Notes: generated by a model not told the origin, from the sequence alone. Positions 44,360 through 54,903 are shown, numbered from the stretch's first letter. The stretch is 64,000 nt of DNA from Liolophura sinensis (GCF_032854445.1 NC_088302.1:10847338-10911337), one strand, 5' to 3'. Numbers and translations are program-made.

Positions 44360-45464
44360 GTTTGTATATACTGTGTGTATATATATACTTTTTTTTTTTA
44401 CATATACGCTGTATGTATATATAGTATGTATGTAATATTTTCACTTTAACCAGGCATACTCATGTATGTTTAGAGTGGCCCTTTTTCCAGAGCATTTTGC
44501 AAAGGCCTACAGAAAACAGTATTAAGAAGAATTTTATCTAAACCCAAAAAAGGGGACCAAATTGTATTTTCTGAACAACTTTTTGCAGAACACAGAATGG
44601 CTTTTTCTCTTTGAAAAATGTTTTGGTTGAACTTGAATTTTGTAAACATAGAATTAACTTACAGAATATAATTTTTGTAATATGTAGCAAAACCATTTTG
44701 TTCAAATGTTCCATGTTTTCTGCATAATCACAAATAAAATACGGTCATAATGAATAAATCTTATGGACCAAGAATAATCCAGAAGTAAGTGAGGAACCCT
44801 TCATTACAGAGCCATGTGAAGGCTGTTGTGATTGACCAAATAGGTACATCATCTAAACATGTCACTTCCCTTGATCTGCCTGGAGTCTTGCAGGAGTAGT
44901 GTTTAGCTATTAAAAAGGAAGTATGTATTTCCTGCTTTCTATGTCATACACGGTAATTACAAAATATCCCCAAAAATGTACATCCTTTTGTGTTGCTGCC
45001 ATTTCTTCTTGTGTGAAAAAAATGTCAGGAACTGGTAAAGGATTTACATGGATTGATAGCTTCTAGTTTAAAACTCTCACTTTTATGTATTTGAGCAAGA
45101 AATTAATATTGACAGTTAATTTAAGTACAGTGGTAAAGTGTCTGTGGAACTAATGTGAAAACACAGGCTGGGCAATCTGCCCAGTGATACTTTGTCCGGT
45201 GATGTCACCATTACATCACATCATTTCTTTAACATGCAGGGACTAAGTTAATGCTTTCACAGGGAGTTCAGTGTGTTTGTTTGCATAAGAAACAAGGCCA
45301 CTTCCAACATGTTTCACATATTTATTATATGTTGGTTTACTTGATCCAATCCAGATTTAGGACAACTAATACGATAAATATGCTCACAGATAAAAGACAC
45401 ACTTGCACGTGGTATCTGAATAACAACAAACGTACTTCATTTTCTCTTGATCTTTTCATGTTAG

Positions 45465-45635
45465 AGGCTCAAGCTGAATTTCATCCTGAGAAGAACAGCG
45501 AAAGATGACTTTGCCAACTTTTCCTTTCAAGCCCTGTTCAAAGACTCGAAAAGCCACTCTCCCTGTCTACTCCAGCTTGTCTGTTCTGTCATGGACTTCA
45601 ATGTGCACTGTCCTACTGAGTCACAAATGGCCAGG
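45465..45635 (+). CDS. DUF6589 locus block 3
   Basis: Acceptor TTTTCATGTTAG, donor CCAGG|GTGAGT, exactly 57 codons, phase 0 at both ends and so compatible with block 2. It shows KDDFANFSFQALFKDSKSHS followed by PCLLQLVCSVM. In related proteins a FSW-x-LxxE-x3-APxLLxxL pattern stands here. Confidence 0.5.
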
Positions 45636-46153
45636 GTGAGTTGGCAAGCTATTTGGAAAGTTGATGACAAAGATGTATCCACATGTCCATATGGAAGACT
45701 CTTCAAGAAAGTCTGAACAGGTATATTACATATATTTGTTTTATAGGGAAAAGTGTTGCTATAATCAGACCTGACTTTCTTGAAACAGGCTGATAAATTT
45801 CAGGTTTAATGTCATTTTACATTGTATGTGTAATTTTAACTGATTATGGTTCCATTTCAAATTTTGATTTTAATGAAGTATTGTTCTCCTCCTTACAATA
45901 TATGTCAGTGAAGTGGGATTCATCATATTAAATTCAGATTTCATGTCCAACTTTTGATCATTCAAAATGTGCTATGAATCTATGCAAGGCTTTCTATACT
46001 TTATTGAGCAGTGTTTAACATTGTTGTACATGTTTGAGTATTGGATAGAGGTGTGGGATATTTTTACATATACAGTTATCTTCCTTTGTTCAAAATTGTG
46101 TTTTAATATGGCATCTGTTTCCAGTATGTCTCATGGCTGCTTGACATTAACGA

Positions 46154-46262
46154 GTCAAAGACAAAAGATATGGTCATCTGCTGAAGGTTATATCTGAGAA
46201 ATATGTACCAACGTTTGTGAGAACAGCAGGCTTGGTTGAGGTGGCATCACCAATCTTCTTTG
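46154..46262 (+). CDS. DUF6589 locus block 4
   Basis: Open frame VKDKRYGHLLKVISEKYVPT then VEVASPIFF, with donor TTTG|GTATGT in phase 1. It joins in phase to the GDQLT block. The 5' edge is uncertain: the better acceptor at 46,124 (TTTCCAG) leads into a different frame, so a frameshift may lie here too. Confidence 0.4.
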
Positions 46263-46459
46263 GTATGTTTTATACATTTAGCTGTAGGCACCCAGCTTTA
46301 CATGTATAAACAGTGTGGTTTCTTCCTAATACCACTTCCACTAATCTGACAAGACATAACGATCTGAACCTAAATAGAGTTAGATTAATTTGTACATGTA
46401 GCTGTTCAGTTGGCATGATTTTGTTTAAAAAAGCAACATAAAATTGTTTGACCAAGGAA

Positions 46460-46560
46460 TCCAGCTTCTTCCCACCATAATGCTAGCTGCTTTTGTTAAG
46501 TTAAATTTTCTAAACATGGCATAAAACACCAATGAAAATTAATAAATAAGTAAATAAATA
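46460..46560 (+). mobile_element. SINE-A tail fragment, diverged
   Basis: CTTCCCACCATAATGCTAGC, then GGCATAAAACACCAATGAAA and a TAAATAAATAG tail match the 3' end of SINE-A. It lies between blocks 4 and 5. Confidence 0.7.
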
Positions 46561-46641
46561 GTTAATTAATGATCATGTGAAACTTTATTCACTAGTATTG
46601 AACTTTCAGTTGTTTAAAATAACTCTGCTTGTATCTTGAAG

Positions 46642-46765
46642 ATGGAGACCAGCTTACTGAGCACAGGGAGCTAAAAGGTCTATGGGTGATGCCACAACAA
46701 GTGTCAAGAGACTTGAGGGAGTCATTCCTAAGACAGAAGATTTCCACAGGGGAATGAAGACATGA
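46642..46765 (+). pseudogene. DUF6589 locus block 5, frameshifted
   Basis: After acceptor ATCTTGAAG it reads DGDQLTEHRELK; the family motif then continues in another frame as RSMGDATTSVKRLEGVIPKT followed by EDFHRGM and a TGA. The change occurs at the AAAAGG near 46,676 and is explained by one lost base. Both halves are well conserved, so the lesion is recent or is a sequencing error. Confidence 0.6.
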
Positions 46766-47363
46766 AACTTCTGTGGTACCAGGAGGAATGTGCAAAGGTT
46801 GTTGACAAACCCTTCTTTTGGGACAAGGAAGATGTCATTAACAAAGTCAGAAGTATCTTAAGTATCTTCTTGGAGCTCTGGAGAATGAGTGGTTAACTCA
46901 GTTGACAGAGGATAACAGGTACATGTACTAATTGATCAGAATCTTCCCACACACTATAACACTTGTGTTAAAAGTATCGGCCTTTGACTGCTATAAACTG
47001 ACGATTTTTATCCTACAATCCAGCAAAAGCGAGGGATTTTAATTTGAATATGTCTTTCAGTTTGTCCACTCGTAACACTGGTTTCTGTTCAGTAGTTACT
47101 TAAATTATGTATAGGTTCGCATTATGGTAATCCAGATTAAGTTTGAAAACTAGCTGCATAAACAGATAAGTTGCACATTTCATGGATTCTGGAATTGTAA
47201 TTAGTAATAAGTTTCCGTGCAATAACTGCTCCATATATTGCCTGATTTAGACATCATTTTGTTTGAAGATTCATGTCATGGGTCCTAAGGTCAAATCTGA
47301 ATGCTATGTTGATCCATGCATGTTTTGAATGTCTGAACTATTGGTTCACTTGTTTTTCTACAG

Positions 47364-48184
47364 ATGGAGGAAAAATTGTAACCCTTAACGCAACATTGAT
47401 AGAAATCAAGTTGTCTCAAAGGCAAATAGTGTCCCCCAGAGTCTCAAAGTGTCTTATGTGCTGTTGCCCATGTAACACTACACTATGTTGCTGTAAATTG
47501 TCAAGTATAGGTAACTCAAATAACATTACTTTTTTCAGGTACTTGTGTCATCATTGCACACACTCCTATGCACATCTGAACAGTATGATTGCTCATGAGG
47601 AGAAGACCTATAAAAAACAAAGGACGAAGAAACCCCAGTCAACAAAACCAGTCGATGTTGAGAAGGATGAAGTGCTGGACTATCAGCTGAGTTTATTTAA
47701 ACTGACTCTTCTCCATCGTAATCTTGAAACTGCAACAGATTCTGGTGATGGTCCAAGATCCATCAGATCTTCAAAGTACGAACTGCTTTTGTATAGCCGT
47801 ACACACAAGATCAAGTATTTGATGGCTTGCATTCAGCTACAAACTCCGGTACAAGCAAAGCTGTCGGACCAACAGGAATTCAGATTAACATGGAACAGGA
47901 CCGTAAACACAGGTTGTGGGGCCCTGGGCAACGAGGCCATCGATGGATGGGTAGAAATGGTGAACAGAGAGGTGAAAAGAATGTGCACAGGAAGCCAAAC
48001 TAAAGAGTCCTGTCAACGGCATGCTGCACCCTTCAAGGTAGAGATGGGAATGGTCCAACATCTAGATCGCCTCCTTCAGAGATGTAGAAGGAAGGGTCTG
48101 CACAAAACTGTCAAAACAGACAAAGACGTTCGAAAAGTGGTAGAAGAGTTGATGCCGATAGTGCTGCAGTTCCTGGCAGAGTAA
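47364..48184 (+). CDS. DUF6589 locus block 6: conserved C-terminus
   Basis: Acceptor TTTTTCTACAG at 47,363, open for 272 codons to TAA at 48,182. It contains YLCHHCTHSYAHL (zinc-finger-like), then DYQLSLFKLTLLHRNLETA, SGDGPRSIRSSKYELLLYSR and LTWNRTVNTGCG, which is the signature of the DUF6589 C-terminal part, followed by a basic helical tail. The frame is also open upstream to an ATG at 47,273, but the splice acceptor makes that start unlikely. Confidence 0.65.
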
Positions 48185-48752
48185 TGAAAATACCAAAACT
48201 GAGGCATTCAGGCAGTGACATCTTTGACAAGACTCATTCAGACTTATCAAACATGTTGACGAGCCACAGGTTAATAATGTTTGATGTTTTGCACTAAACT
48301 TAAATGGATAATCATGGTCCACTGGACACCAGGGACCACAGTTTTACATGCGCTCCATTTTTGAGACTCATAAGTCAGTGCGAAGATTTCTGTACTAGTA
48401 CTGTGTGGAAAAAATATCATAAATGCAATTGTAACCTGCTTTAGACTTCCTAACTATTATGCCCAATTAATAGCTCTAAAACCTTATAAGGTCATTGATT
48501 GCTGGAAGGTGCGAACAACAGTTAACATGTGGCATGTTAACAGCGAATTTTAAGCAGCTCTTGAAAACCGAAAGCTATACGATAAATGAACATTAAAGTA
48601 ATTATGGATTAGGGTTATTTTTATTATTTTAAGCTAGAAACGTACTATGTTATAGTGATTTTGCCCACCTGTCTGTCTTTGCGTCCGTATTCATGTGGGG
48701 GCTATATCTCCAGTTGTTTTCCTTGTTCTAATTTTTGGTACATAGATAGATA
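48185..48752. repeat. 3' flank and start of ~132-bp host repeat
   Basis: Up to about 48,660 nothing is recognised. From there to 48,752 (TTGCCCACCTGTCTGTC, CTCCAGTTGTTTTCCTTG, TTTTTGGTACATAGATAGAT) the sequence is the left half of a tandem-repeat unit that continues at 61,045. The retrotransposon pair interrupts it. Confidence 0.6.
48742..48752. repeat. GATA target sequence, 5' side of copy 1
   Basis: ATAGATAGATA directly before the first base of the retrotransposon (GAGCTTTGG). The same tetranucleotide run stands between the copies and after copy 2. Confidence 0.8.
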
Positions 48753-49248
48753 GAGCTTTGGAGGTCAGACGTGTTGTCAGATCGCTCCATCTGTCAGACT
48801 TCATTCCTCTGAATTTCCAGTGATTTCTTGTGTGTTTGTGATACTCACAGATTTCTCTTGTCACGAGCTATCCATTGATATACTTTGTAGTCAGAAATTC
48901 TATATTTTTGACTAGTTTTTTGACGTTTTGCTGTTTGGCCAGCGTGGCCGGTGGGCCAGCCCGCGCGGCTTGGCTCCGGCACCAGTTGTCGTGGCCTGTG
49001 TTGGAGACCTATACAGGTTACAGCATAGGACAGTGAACAAGGTCAGCTTGGCCGGTCGAGCGCCATTCATCCCGGGCTAGCAGGGCACACAAAGGCTTTT
49101 GTGAATAACAGGCAGCAAATTGGTGCACTCTTGCACGAAGTTTATTGGCCACTGTTCATTGATCAGTGAAGGGGTTGAGCACACAGTGCAGTACCTGACT
49201 GGCTGCCAACACAGTTGGACGTGTCAGCCGGGTAGCGCCTTTGGGCGG

Positions 49249-49250
<2 letters not shown>

Positions 49251-49295
<45 letters not shown>
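49251..49295 (+). repeat. Poly(T) tract in 5'UTR, copy 1
   Basis: Forty-five consecutive T residues end 11 bases before the ORF1 ATG (GAACCAACAAAATG). Copy 2 has 42 at the same place, so the tract belongs to the element. Confidence 0.95.
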
Positions 49296-49296
<1 letters not shown>

Positions 49297-49306
49297 AACC
49301 AACAAA

Positions 49307-50818
49307 ATGGCTTTCCGCATTAAAAGGCCTCTTAGCCTTAAATTGCGAATTAAAGGCAATGTAAAAGCCATTGACGTTTATCATGGGTTGCAGGAACGCA
49401 TCGGCAGCGGACCCAAAGTGTTGAGGGGTTTGGTCCACGTTACTGGCGATCTGTGGAATGTCACTGTTGCCAATGAGGAGGTGAAGCAAAAATTACTTAA
49501 TGAAGATCTGGTACTTAATGGAGTAAACTGTCCGGTTTATGAAGTTGAGCAATCCAGAACTTTGGTGAAGGTGAAGAGCCCTTATGAGATTCCGGATGAA
49601 CGGATAGGGGCTGTTCTTAAACAGTTTGGAACGGTGCACTCTGTTGAACGAGAATGCTACCTGTTCGACAGAACCTTGCAAAATGGGGTTAGGAGAGTAT
49701 GGATGAGCAACATTTCGTCCACCATTCCTGAAGCCATATGGGTGGGAGCATCTTTTCGGTTACCAGTCTGGTACAGAGGGCAGGTGCGAGCTTGTCACCT
49801 GTGCCAGGCGACAGACCACCTAAAAAATGACTGCCCACTGAAAAACAAATGTTTGATTTGCAAGCAAGAAGGTCATTTCCAAAAGAATTGTCCTCAAGAT
49901 CTGGACACTGAGAGTAGCGATAATCTGACAAGTAGTGGAGATGAAGATGACATCGCAGTTGCGATGGATCATAATGGTAATAAGGACGACGAGGATATGA
50001 ATAATGATGATCATGACAATGAGCAGGGAGATAATGACGGAAAGGATGACAGTGATGATGACACGGTTGATAGTAATGAGGCTGAGGATGATTGTGAAAT
50101 GGTGAATGGGGATACGAATGGTGGACAGGAGAGTAGCAATGATGTAGTGGGTAATGATGATAAAAATGAGGTGAATGAGGCAGAGGACGGGAATGATAAA
50201 GATGCTATGGATAATGGTAAGGATGGGCTGGAGGGAGGTAGCAATGAAGGAGGTAAAGAGGAGGAAAATGATGTGGACAAAAATGCAGATGATGGTATTT
50301 CATCAGTTTCTAGCCAGGTCCAACAGGAGGAAGTATCGTTGAGTTTCACTGAACCGTTGGTTCCGTACAGCTCGACCGGTCAGTCTCCCGAGCAAGACTC
50401 TTCACAAGACTTGTGGAGTCAGTCATTTACCTTTTCCCAGCCAGTTGCAAAACAAGATATAAATGAGTCCTTATGGAGCACCGCTTCAGAGGCCATTTTT
50501 GTAGACACCTCAAAAGACCAAATTAGCGGCATTGAAGCCTCTGGATCGGTTATCCCCATGGACGACACGACGTCGGAAATGGAGGATTCCGTTCCGGGAG
50601 AAGACCTAGACGAGTCAATGCCGGCATACGCAAACGATCAAGGCGAGGTTTTAGTCCCTGTCTCCACTTCTTTAGGAGTCCATTATCGGACCATGCGCCG
50701 CGACTCAAAAATTGAGAAAGTCAGGAAACAGAGGAAAGTCATTTACCTGTCCCAGGAGGACTTTGCTGCACGCAAGGCTGCCCTGTACAAGAAGTCGAGA
50801 AAAACAAAACTTAAATAG
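49307..50818 (+). CDS. Retrotransposon ORF1 protein, copy 1
   Basis: 503 residues. Residues ~1-160 probably form an RNA-binding fold (RRM-like region of Tx1-type ORF1 proteins; inferred). Two CCHC knuckles follow: CHLCQATDHLKNDC and CLICKQEGHFQKNC, both C-x2-C-x4-H-x4-C. Residues ~205-335 are an almost pure Asp/Asn/Glu/Gly stretch, then a Ser/Thr-rich part and a strongly basic C-terminus (IEKVRKQRKV, KKSRKTKLK). The role is to package element RNA with ORF2 protein. ATG is the first after the T tract; stop TAG lies 7 bases before the ORF2 ATG. Confidence 0.9.
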   Translation: MAFRIKRPLSLKLRIKGNVKAIDVYHGLQERIGSGPKVLRGLVHVTGDLWNVTVANEEVKQKLLNEDLVLNGVNCPVYEVEQSRTLVKVKSPYEIPDERIGAVLKQFGTVHSVERECYLFDRTLQNGVRRVWMSNISSTIPEAIWVGASFRLPVWYRGQVRACHLCQATDHLKNDCPLKNKCLICKQEGHFQKNCPQDLDTESSDNLTSSGDEDDIAVAMDHNGNKDDEDMNNDDHDNEQGDNDGKDDSDDDTVDSNEAEDDCEMVNGDTNGGQESSNDVVGNDDKNEVNEAEDGNDKDAMDNGKDGLEGGSNEGGKEEENDVDKNADDGISSVSSQVQQEEVSLSFTEPLVPYSSTGQSPEQDSSQDLWSQSFTFSQPVAKQDINESLWSTASEAIFVDTSKDQISGIEASGSVIPMDDTTSEMEDSVPGEDLDESMPAYANDQGEVLVPVSTSLGVHYRTMRRDSKIEKVRKQRKVIYLSQEDFAARKAALYKKSRKTKLK

Positions 50819-50825
50819 ATCCATA

Positions 50826-53800
50826 ATGGCTCTAAATGTTGTCTCACTAAATTGTCAGGGTTTGCTTTCGGACTGGAAGCAATTTTCCCTTGGCCATACC
50901 TTCAGGTCATTAAAAGCAGATGTTGCTTTTCTACAAGAGACGCATTTTACTGACGTCAATGACGTAACCCGGTTTGAAACAGCTGTGAAAGGGAAAGTCT
51001 TTTCCTCTTCCGGCTCGAATCATAGAGCGGGCACGGCTATTGTGTTTCTTGCTTCTTTCCTCGCCTCGGGGACCATAGTGTCATCTGTCACTGATCCCGG
51101 TGGTCGTTGGGTCAAGGTTGAGGCGGAGTATTCCGGCTTTGATTTTACGTTTGTCGCCGTACATGCACCAACATATGTTCCTGACCGTCGTCGGTTTTTC
51201 CAAGGTCTAGAAAGTGTTCTGGGTGATTCAAACACCAACGTCTTCCTGGCAGGCGATTTCAATTGCGTCTTAGATTCCCTAATAGATAGGCGAAGCACGG
51301 CCGCGGTAGCTTCTGATTCGTCTACTGCTCCTTTGGCAACTTTGATAAAAACATATTCTCTGTCGGATACTTTCAGGTTCCTTCATCCTGATGCCCATGA
51401 ATACACTTGGACCTCGCCAACTGGTGCGCACTCTTCGCGTCTGGATAGAGTGTATTGTAGCAAGGATCTCCTTGGACATCTGGTTCATGCAGGTCATGAA
51501 CCCACTGCCATGTCTGATCATACTATGGTCACAGCCAAATTTGATTCAGGGGACTGGGTAGAGAAAGGTCCGGGGTTCTGGAAGCTCAACGTCAGCCTGT
51601 TGAATGACGAAGAGTTTCACAAGAACATGCGAGATTATTTTGCCGCTTGGATGTCAGAGAGGGATTTTTTTAGGTCTGCTGCTGAATTCTGGGAAGAGGG
51701 CAAATCTGGGCTTAAGCGGGTAGCACTGTCCTACAGTAGGGCTAGGGCACGTCGCCGTAAACGGGCTCAACGTAAATTGCTAAAAGATTACAACAAGGTC
51801 TCTAAAAGAGTTAGTGATGGGGAGACCCATCTAGTTGACTTGTTGGAAGGTTTGAAACGTAAAGTGCGGTCTGGTGAGCAACAGGCTTATAAAGCAGCCG
51901 CCGTTCGTGCCAGAGTCAAGTGGCAGGTGGAAGGCGAGAACCCCACTCGCTATTTCTGTTCTTTGGAGAAGTCGCGTGCTACTGAAAAGCTTATCCGCGA
52001 AGTAGCAACTCCTGATGGCCGTTCAGTCCGGTCCACCGAGGATTTATTGCAGGCCACATGCGATTTCTACCAGAGCCTCTTCACCTCAGCGGGAGTTGAG
52101 AGAAATTGCATGGAGGAGTTGATCTCCCAGATCTCCCAGATCTTGCCTCCTCAGGAGTCCGCGATCTGTGAACAGCCGTTCACTTTGGAAGAGCTGCACT
52201 CTGCAGCAAAGTCCATGACGCTGAACAAGTCCCCAGGTATCGACGGTCTTCCTGTCGAACTGTATTTGGCTTTCTGGGATGTCCTAGGCCCTATCCTGCT
52301 GGACGTTGCCAACGAGGCTTTTGAGCAGGGTGAGTTAACCGATTCAATGCAGCAGGCTCTTGTCAGGCTCGTTCACAAGTGGGGGCCAAAAGAGGACTTG
52401 CGGAATTGGAGGCCGATTTCACTCTTGTGTGCCGATTATAAGATCATTACGAAGGCGCTAACACGCAGACTTGGATCCGTGATGGGCCTTGTTGTTCACA
52501 GTGATCAGACCTGTTCTGTGCCAGGGAGGTCAATCCTCACCAATAGCTTCCTTGTTCGGGACCTTATAGAGCTGGTCGAACACGAGGATATCGAGGCGGC
52601 AATCATAAGCCTTGATAACGAGAAGGCTTTTGATCGTTTGGAATGGGCTTTTATGCACAAAGTGTTGGAGCGGATGGGGTTCGGGCCTGTTTTTTGTAAA
52701 TGGATCCGGCTTCTTTACAAGTCTCCTGTAAGTCGTGTAATGGTGAATGGTTTTATTGGTGACCCTGTTCTCCTCGAGCGTGGAGTTCGCCAGGGCTGTC
52801 CTCTGTCTCCCCTGCTTTACGTTCTGGCCGCAGAGGTTCTTGGGGTGGTTGTGAGGTCTTCTGACATGAAGGGAGTGAGAGTCCCTGATGTCGAAGAACC
52901 GATCAAAATCTCCCAGTATGCCGACGACGCATCTCTCTTCGTGGGAGATGATGAAGATTTCCACATTGCTGAGGCGATCTTGAATAAGTACCAGAAAGCG
53001 TCTGGCTGCAAAGTCAACAGATCCAAGTCAAAAGGGTTATTCTTGGGTGCTTGGAAGGGTCGTGCTGATACTCCTTTGGGTATTGAATGGTCACAGGATC
53101 ACGTCAAACTCTTGGGGGTAAAACAAGGTGCAAAAAACGCGGCTTCTGTTAACTGGAATGACCGCATCCAGAAGGTCGGCAGCACGCTCAAGGGATGGAG
53201 CAAGAGAGGCCTAAGCATTGTTGGGCGAGTCTTTGTGTTAAACTTGCTGGCAATGTCGAAATTGTGGTATGTTGCCTCAGTTTTTGACTTGCCGGCGGAT
53301 AAGGAGAACACATTAGTTGGGATGTGTCGGGATTTTTTGTGGAAGAGCAAAAAGCCTCTGGTCTCTTCCAAAGTTTGTACCCTCCCCAAGGCAAGTGGAG
53401 GTCTAGGCCTCGTAGATATCCCCAAGAAGGTTCAGTCCTTAAAGCTGGCCTTTTTGGAGCGGCTTATGTTGAGTTCGTCTCGGTGGGCTCAGGTAGGCCG
53501 GAGGCTTGTGGCGTCGAAAAGTGAACCCCACGCTGTGGTTGACTTTTTCCGGCTGCTTAAAGCTCCAACGCGTTTCAGTTCTCTTCCTCGGTGGTACCTC
53601 GACCATCTGAAAACCTTCTTTAAGCTGAAACGGACTGAGGCTGATCCGGTTTCGTGGCAGGAAGCTCTGGATCAGCCGTTGTATGGAAATCCCCTAATTT
53701 TAGGAGAGGGTGGAAGACCCTTGATGCCTGGTAAGACGGCCACGCCCAGTTTCCGGCGATTGTCGGATATTGTGGATGGAGGCACCAGAGTGTGGCTGGT

Positions 53801-54602
53801 CTTGGAGTCCGTCAATTGGCGTCACCTAGCAGCTGTGCGAAGGGCAATACCGAAGGCATGGTTCAGTCTGCCGGATACTGTGACGAATCCCAGCCGGACG
53901 AGGTATCAGGTTAACCAACAGGACCTTTCTCAGCTTTCCTCCAGGAGATGGTATCAGATCCTTCTGGTGGACAACGACGTAACCCCTGCCGGAGTCCAGA
54001 AGTGGCAACAGTTGGGTTGGGTGCCATCGTCCTGGAGGAACTTGTTTTCATCGCTCTGGAAGTCTGGGGTAGACAACCGAGCTAAGGAGGCTGTTTGGCT
54101 GCTGTGGCACAGACAGTGGTGGGTCGGGCATAAGTTAGTCCGAGCAGGACTGTCTGTATCTGCCGACTGTCCTTTGTGCTCGTCTCAAGACGAGACCGTA
54201 GAACACCTTGTGTGGCATTGCCCGGTTGCGTCCAGCATGTGGCAGATGTTGGAACGGACAATTGGGCGCGTCCTTGGACGAGGGTTCTCGTTGAGCATGG
54301 AAGATGTGTTGTGGGGGGACTTGAGACAAGTGCCGCCTTCATTGAAACCGGTCGTCAGAGATCAGGTGTTTCTTTGTATCTGGTCAATTTGGAGGCACCG
54401 GTGCTACGTGATAGCACACAATCACGTGATCGACCATCTTAAGGTGGTGCCCAGCCTTTTCCACAGAGACCTGCAGTACCACTTGCTGACTGTTTTTGAA
54501 CGGCATCGCAGGCTGGGAAAGTTGGCGACATTCAATACGACCTGGTGTCGCAATTCTATTCTTTGCGTTCTGCGGAACGGCAGGCCCGTTGTCCAATTTT
54601 AA
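50826..54602 (+). CDS. Retrotransposon ORF2: endonuclease-reverse transcriptase, copy 1
   Basis: 1,258 residues, one base frame away from ORF1. APE endonuclease: N9, E38 (LQETHF), D144 and N146 (AGDFN), D207 (SRLDRVY), D231-H232 (SDH). Reverse transcriptase: KSPGIDGLP (468-476), NWRPISLL, D597 (SLDNEKAFD), RQGCPLSPLL, and catalytic YADD (698-701). C-terminal knuckle C1115, C1118, H1127, C1132. Together these nick the target and copy the element RNA onto it. The frame is open back to 50,712 inside ORF1, but ATG 50,826 gives the normal endonuclease start. Odd: Trp519 replaces the basic residue (Arg in copy 2) of the HKxG motif. Confidence 0.92.
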   Translation: MALNVVSLNCQGLLSDWKQFSLGHTFRSLKADVAFLQETHFTDVNDVTRFETAVKGKVFSSSGSNHRAGTAIVFLASFLASGTIVSSVTDPGGRWVKVEAEYSGFDFTFVAVHAPTYVPDRRRFFQGLESVLGDSNTNVFLAGDFNCVLDSLIDRRSTAAVASDSSTAPLATLIKTYSLSDTFRFLHPDAHEYTWTSPTGAHSSRLDRVYCSKDLLGHLVHAGHEPTAMSDHTMVTAKFDSGDWVEKGPGFWKLNVSLLNDEEFHKNMRDYFAAWMSERDFFRSAAEFWEEGKSGLKRVALSYSRARARRRKRAQRKLLKDYNKVSKRVSDGETHLVDLLEGLKRKVRSGEQQAYKAAAVRARVKWQVEGENPTRYFCSLEKSRATEKLIREVATPDGRSVRSTEDLLQATCDFYQSLFTSAGVERNCMEELISQISQILPPQESAICEQPFTLEELHSAAKSMTLNKSPGIDGLPVELYLAFWDVLGPILLDVANEAFEQGELTDSMQQALVRLVHKWGPKEDLRNWRPISLLCADYKIITKALTRRLGSVMGLVVHSDQTCSVPGRSILTNSFLVRDLIELVEHEDIEAAIISLDNEKAFDRLEWAFMHKVLERMGFGPVFCKWIRLLYKSPVSRVMVNGFIGDPVLLERGVRQGCPLSPLLYVLAAEVLGVVVRSSDMKGVRVPDVEEPIKISQYADDASLFVGDDEDFHIAEAILNKYQKASGCKVNRSKSKGLFLGAWKGRADTPLGIEWSQDHVKLLGVKQGAKNAASVNWNDRIQKVGSTLKGWSKRGLSIVGRVFVLNLLAMSKLWYVASVFDLPADKENTLVGMCRDFLWKSKKPLVSSKVCTLPKASGGLGLVDIPKKVQSLKLAFLERLMLSSSRWAQVGRRLVASKSEPHAVVDFFRLLKAPTRFSSLPRWYLDHLKTFFKLKRTEADPVSWQEALDQPLYGNPLILGEGGRPLMPGKTATPSFRRLSDIVDGGTRVWLVLESVNWRHLAAVRRAIPKAWFSLPDTVTNPSRTRYQVNQQDLSQLSSRRWYQILLVDNDVTPAGVQKWQQLGWVPSSWRNLFSSLWKSGVDNRAKEAVWLLWHRQWWVGHKLVRAGLSVSADCPLCSSQDETVEHLVWHCPVASSMWQMLERTIGRVLGRGFSLSMEDVLWGDLRQVPPSLKPVVRDQVFLCIWSIWRHRCYVIAHNHVIDHLKVVPSLFHRDLQYHLLTVFERHRRLGKLATFNTTWCRNSILCVLRNGRPVVQF

Positions 54603-54651
54603 TCTGGCAATTGTTCGTGACCTGGTGTCATAACTTCACGTTTTCAGCAGT

Positions 54652-54851
54652 TCCGCCTATTCTGAGGCGGAGGTTTTACTGTTAATTTTAATGGATATTT
54701 GTTTCTTGTGTCTGTCCTGGCTCTATCTGTCTGCCGGTTGTGACGTTTTAGTCATATAATGATGGGCTGGTCCTGTCAGTAAGGATGTAGGTATGTTTTA
54801 CATACTGCGGACAGATTTGGTTCTGTTTTCCCACAGCCTAGATTGCTGTGG
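54652..54851 (+). other. 3'UTR hairpins, copy 1
   Basis: Two perfect 7-bp stems. TCCGCCT/AGGCGGA with a 6-base loop is at 54,652-54,671. CCACAGC/GCTGTGG with loop CTAGATT is at 54,831-54,851, five bases before the poly(A). In several non-LTR elements a 3' stem-loop is what the reverse transcriptase recognises; that role is inferred here. Confidence 0.7.
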
Positions 54852-54855
54852 CGTA

Positions 54856-54891
<36 letters not shown>

Positions 54892-54893
<2 letters not shown>

Positions 54894-54903
54894 TAGATAG
54901 ATA
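54892..54903. repeat. (GATA)3 between the two copies
   Basis: GATAGATAGATA separates the poly(A) of copy 1 from the first base of copy 2 and equals the flanks at the outer ends. Confidence 0.9.

Larger units (their letters stand above)
43426..48184 (+). pseudogene. DUF6589-family gene, probably decayed
   Basis: Blocks in order: 43426-43764, 44232-44359, 45465-45635, 46154-46262, 46642-46765 and 47364-48184. The layout resembles the long DUF6589-type proteins common in molluscs, cnidarians and amphioxus: N-terminal Cys-x2-Cys pairs, a Pro/Ser linker, then the conserved GDQLT, RLEGVIPKTEDFH and GDGPRSIRSSKYELLLY motifs. Function of the family is not known to me; many copies per genome suggest a link to mobile DNA. 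Junctions 2-3 and 4-5 agree in phase. The block at 46,642 is frameshifted and ends in a stop, and the central part of the domain is missing, so I favour a pseudogene, but an assembly error or missed exons are possible. Confidence 0.55.
48753..54891 (+). mobile_element. Tx1/L1-type non-LTR retrotransposon, copy 1
   Basis: Full-length: 554-nt 5'UTR, ORF1 (49,307-50,818), ORF2 (50,826-54,602), ~254-nt 3'UTR with two hairpins, and a 35-A tail. About 6.1 kb without the tail. APE-type endonuclease plus the GCPLSPLLYVLAAE reverse-transcriptase motif and a C-terminal CCHC knuckle place it in the L1/Tx1 group; Tx1 members are known for sequence-specific insertion, including into microsatellites. Both frames are uninterrupted. 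Flanks are GATA repeats on both sides. Confidence 0.9.

Noticed and set aside
50712-50825. ORF2 start 38 codons upstream, inside ORF1
   Set aside because: The endonuclease begins normally at the ATG after the ORF1 stop (MALNVVSLNCQG), and the upstream codons only shadow ORF1 in another frame.
54857-54903. GATA run as the element's own 3' tail rather than target sequence
   Set aside because: GATA also stands before the 5' end of copy 1, which a tail cannot explain. It remains the main alternative for the other two runs.
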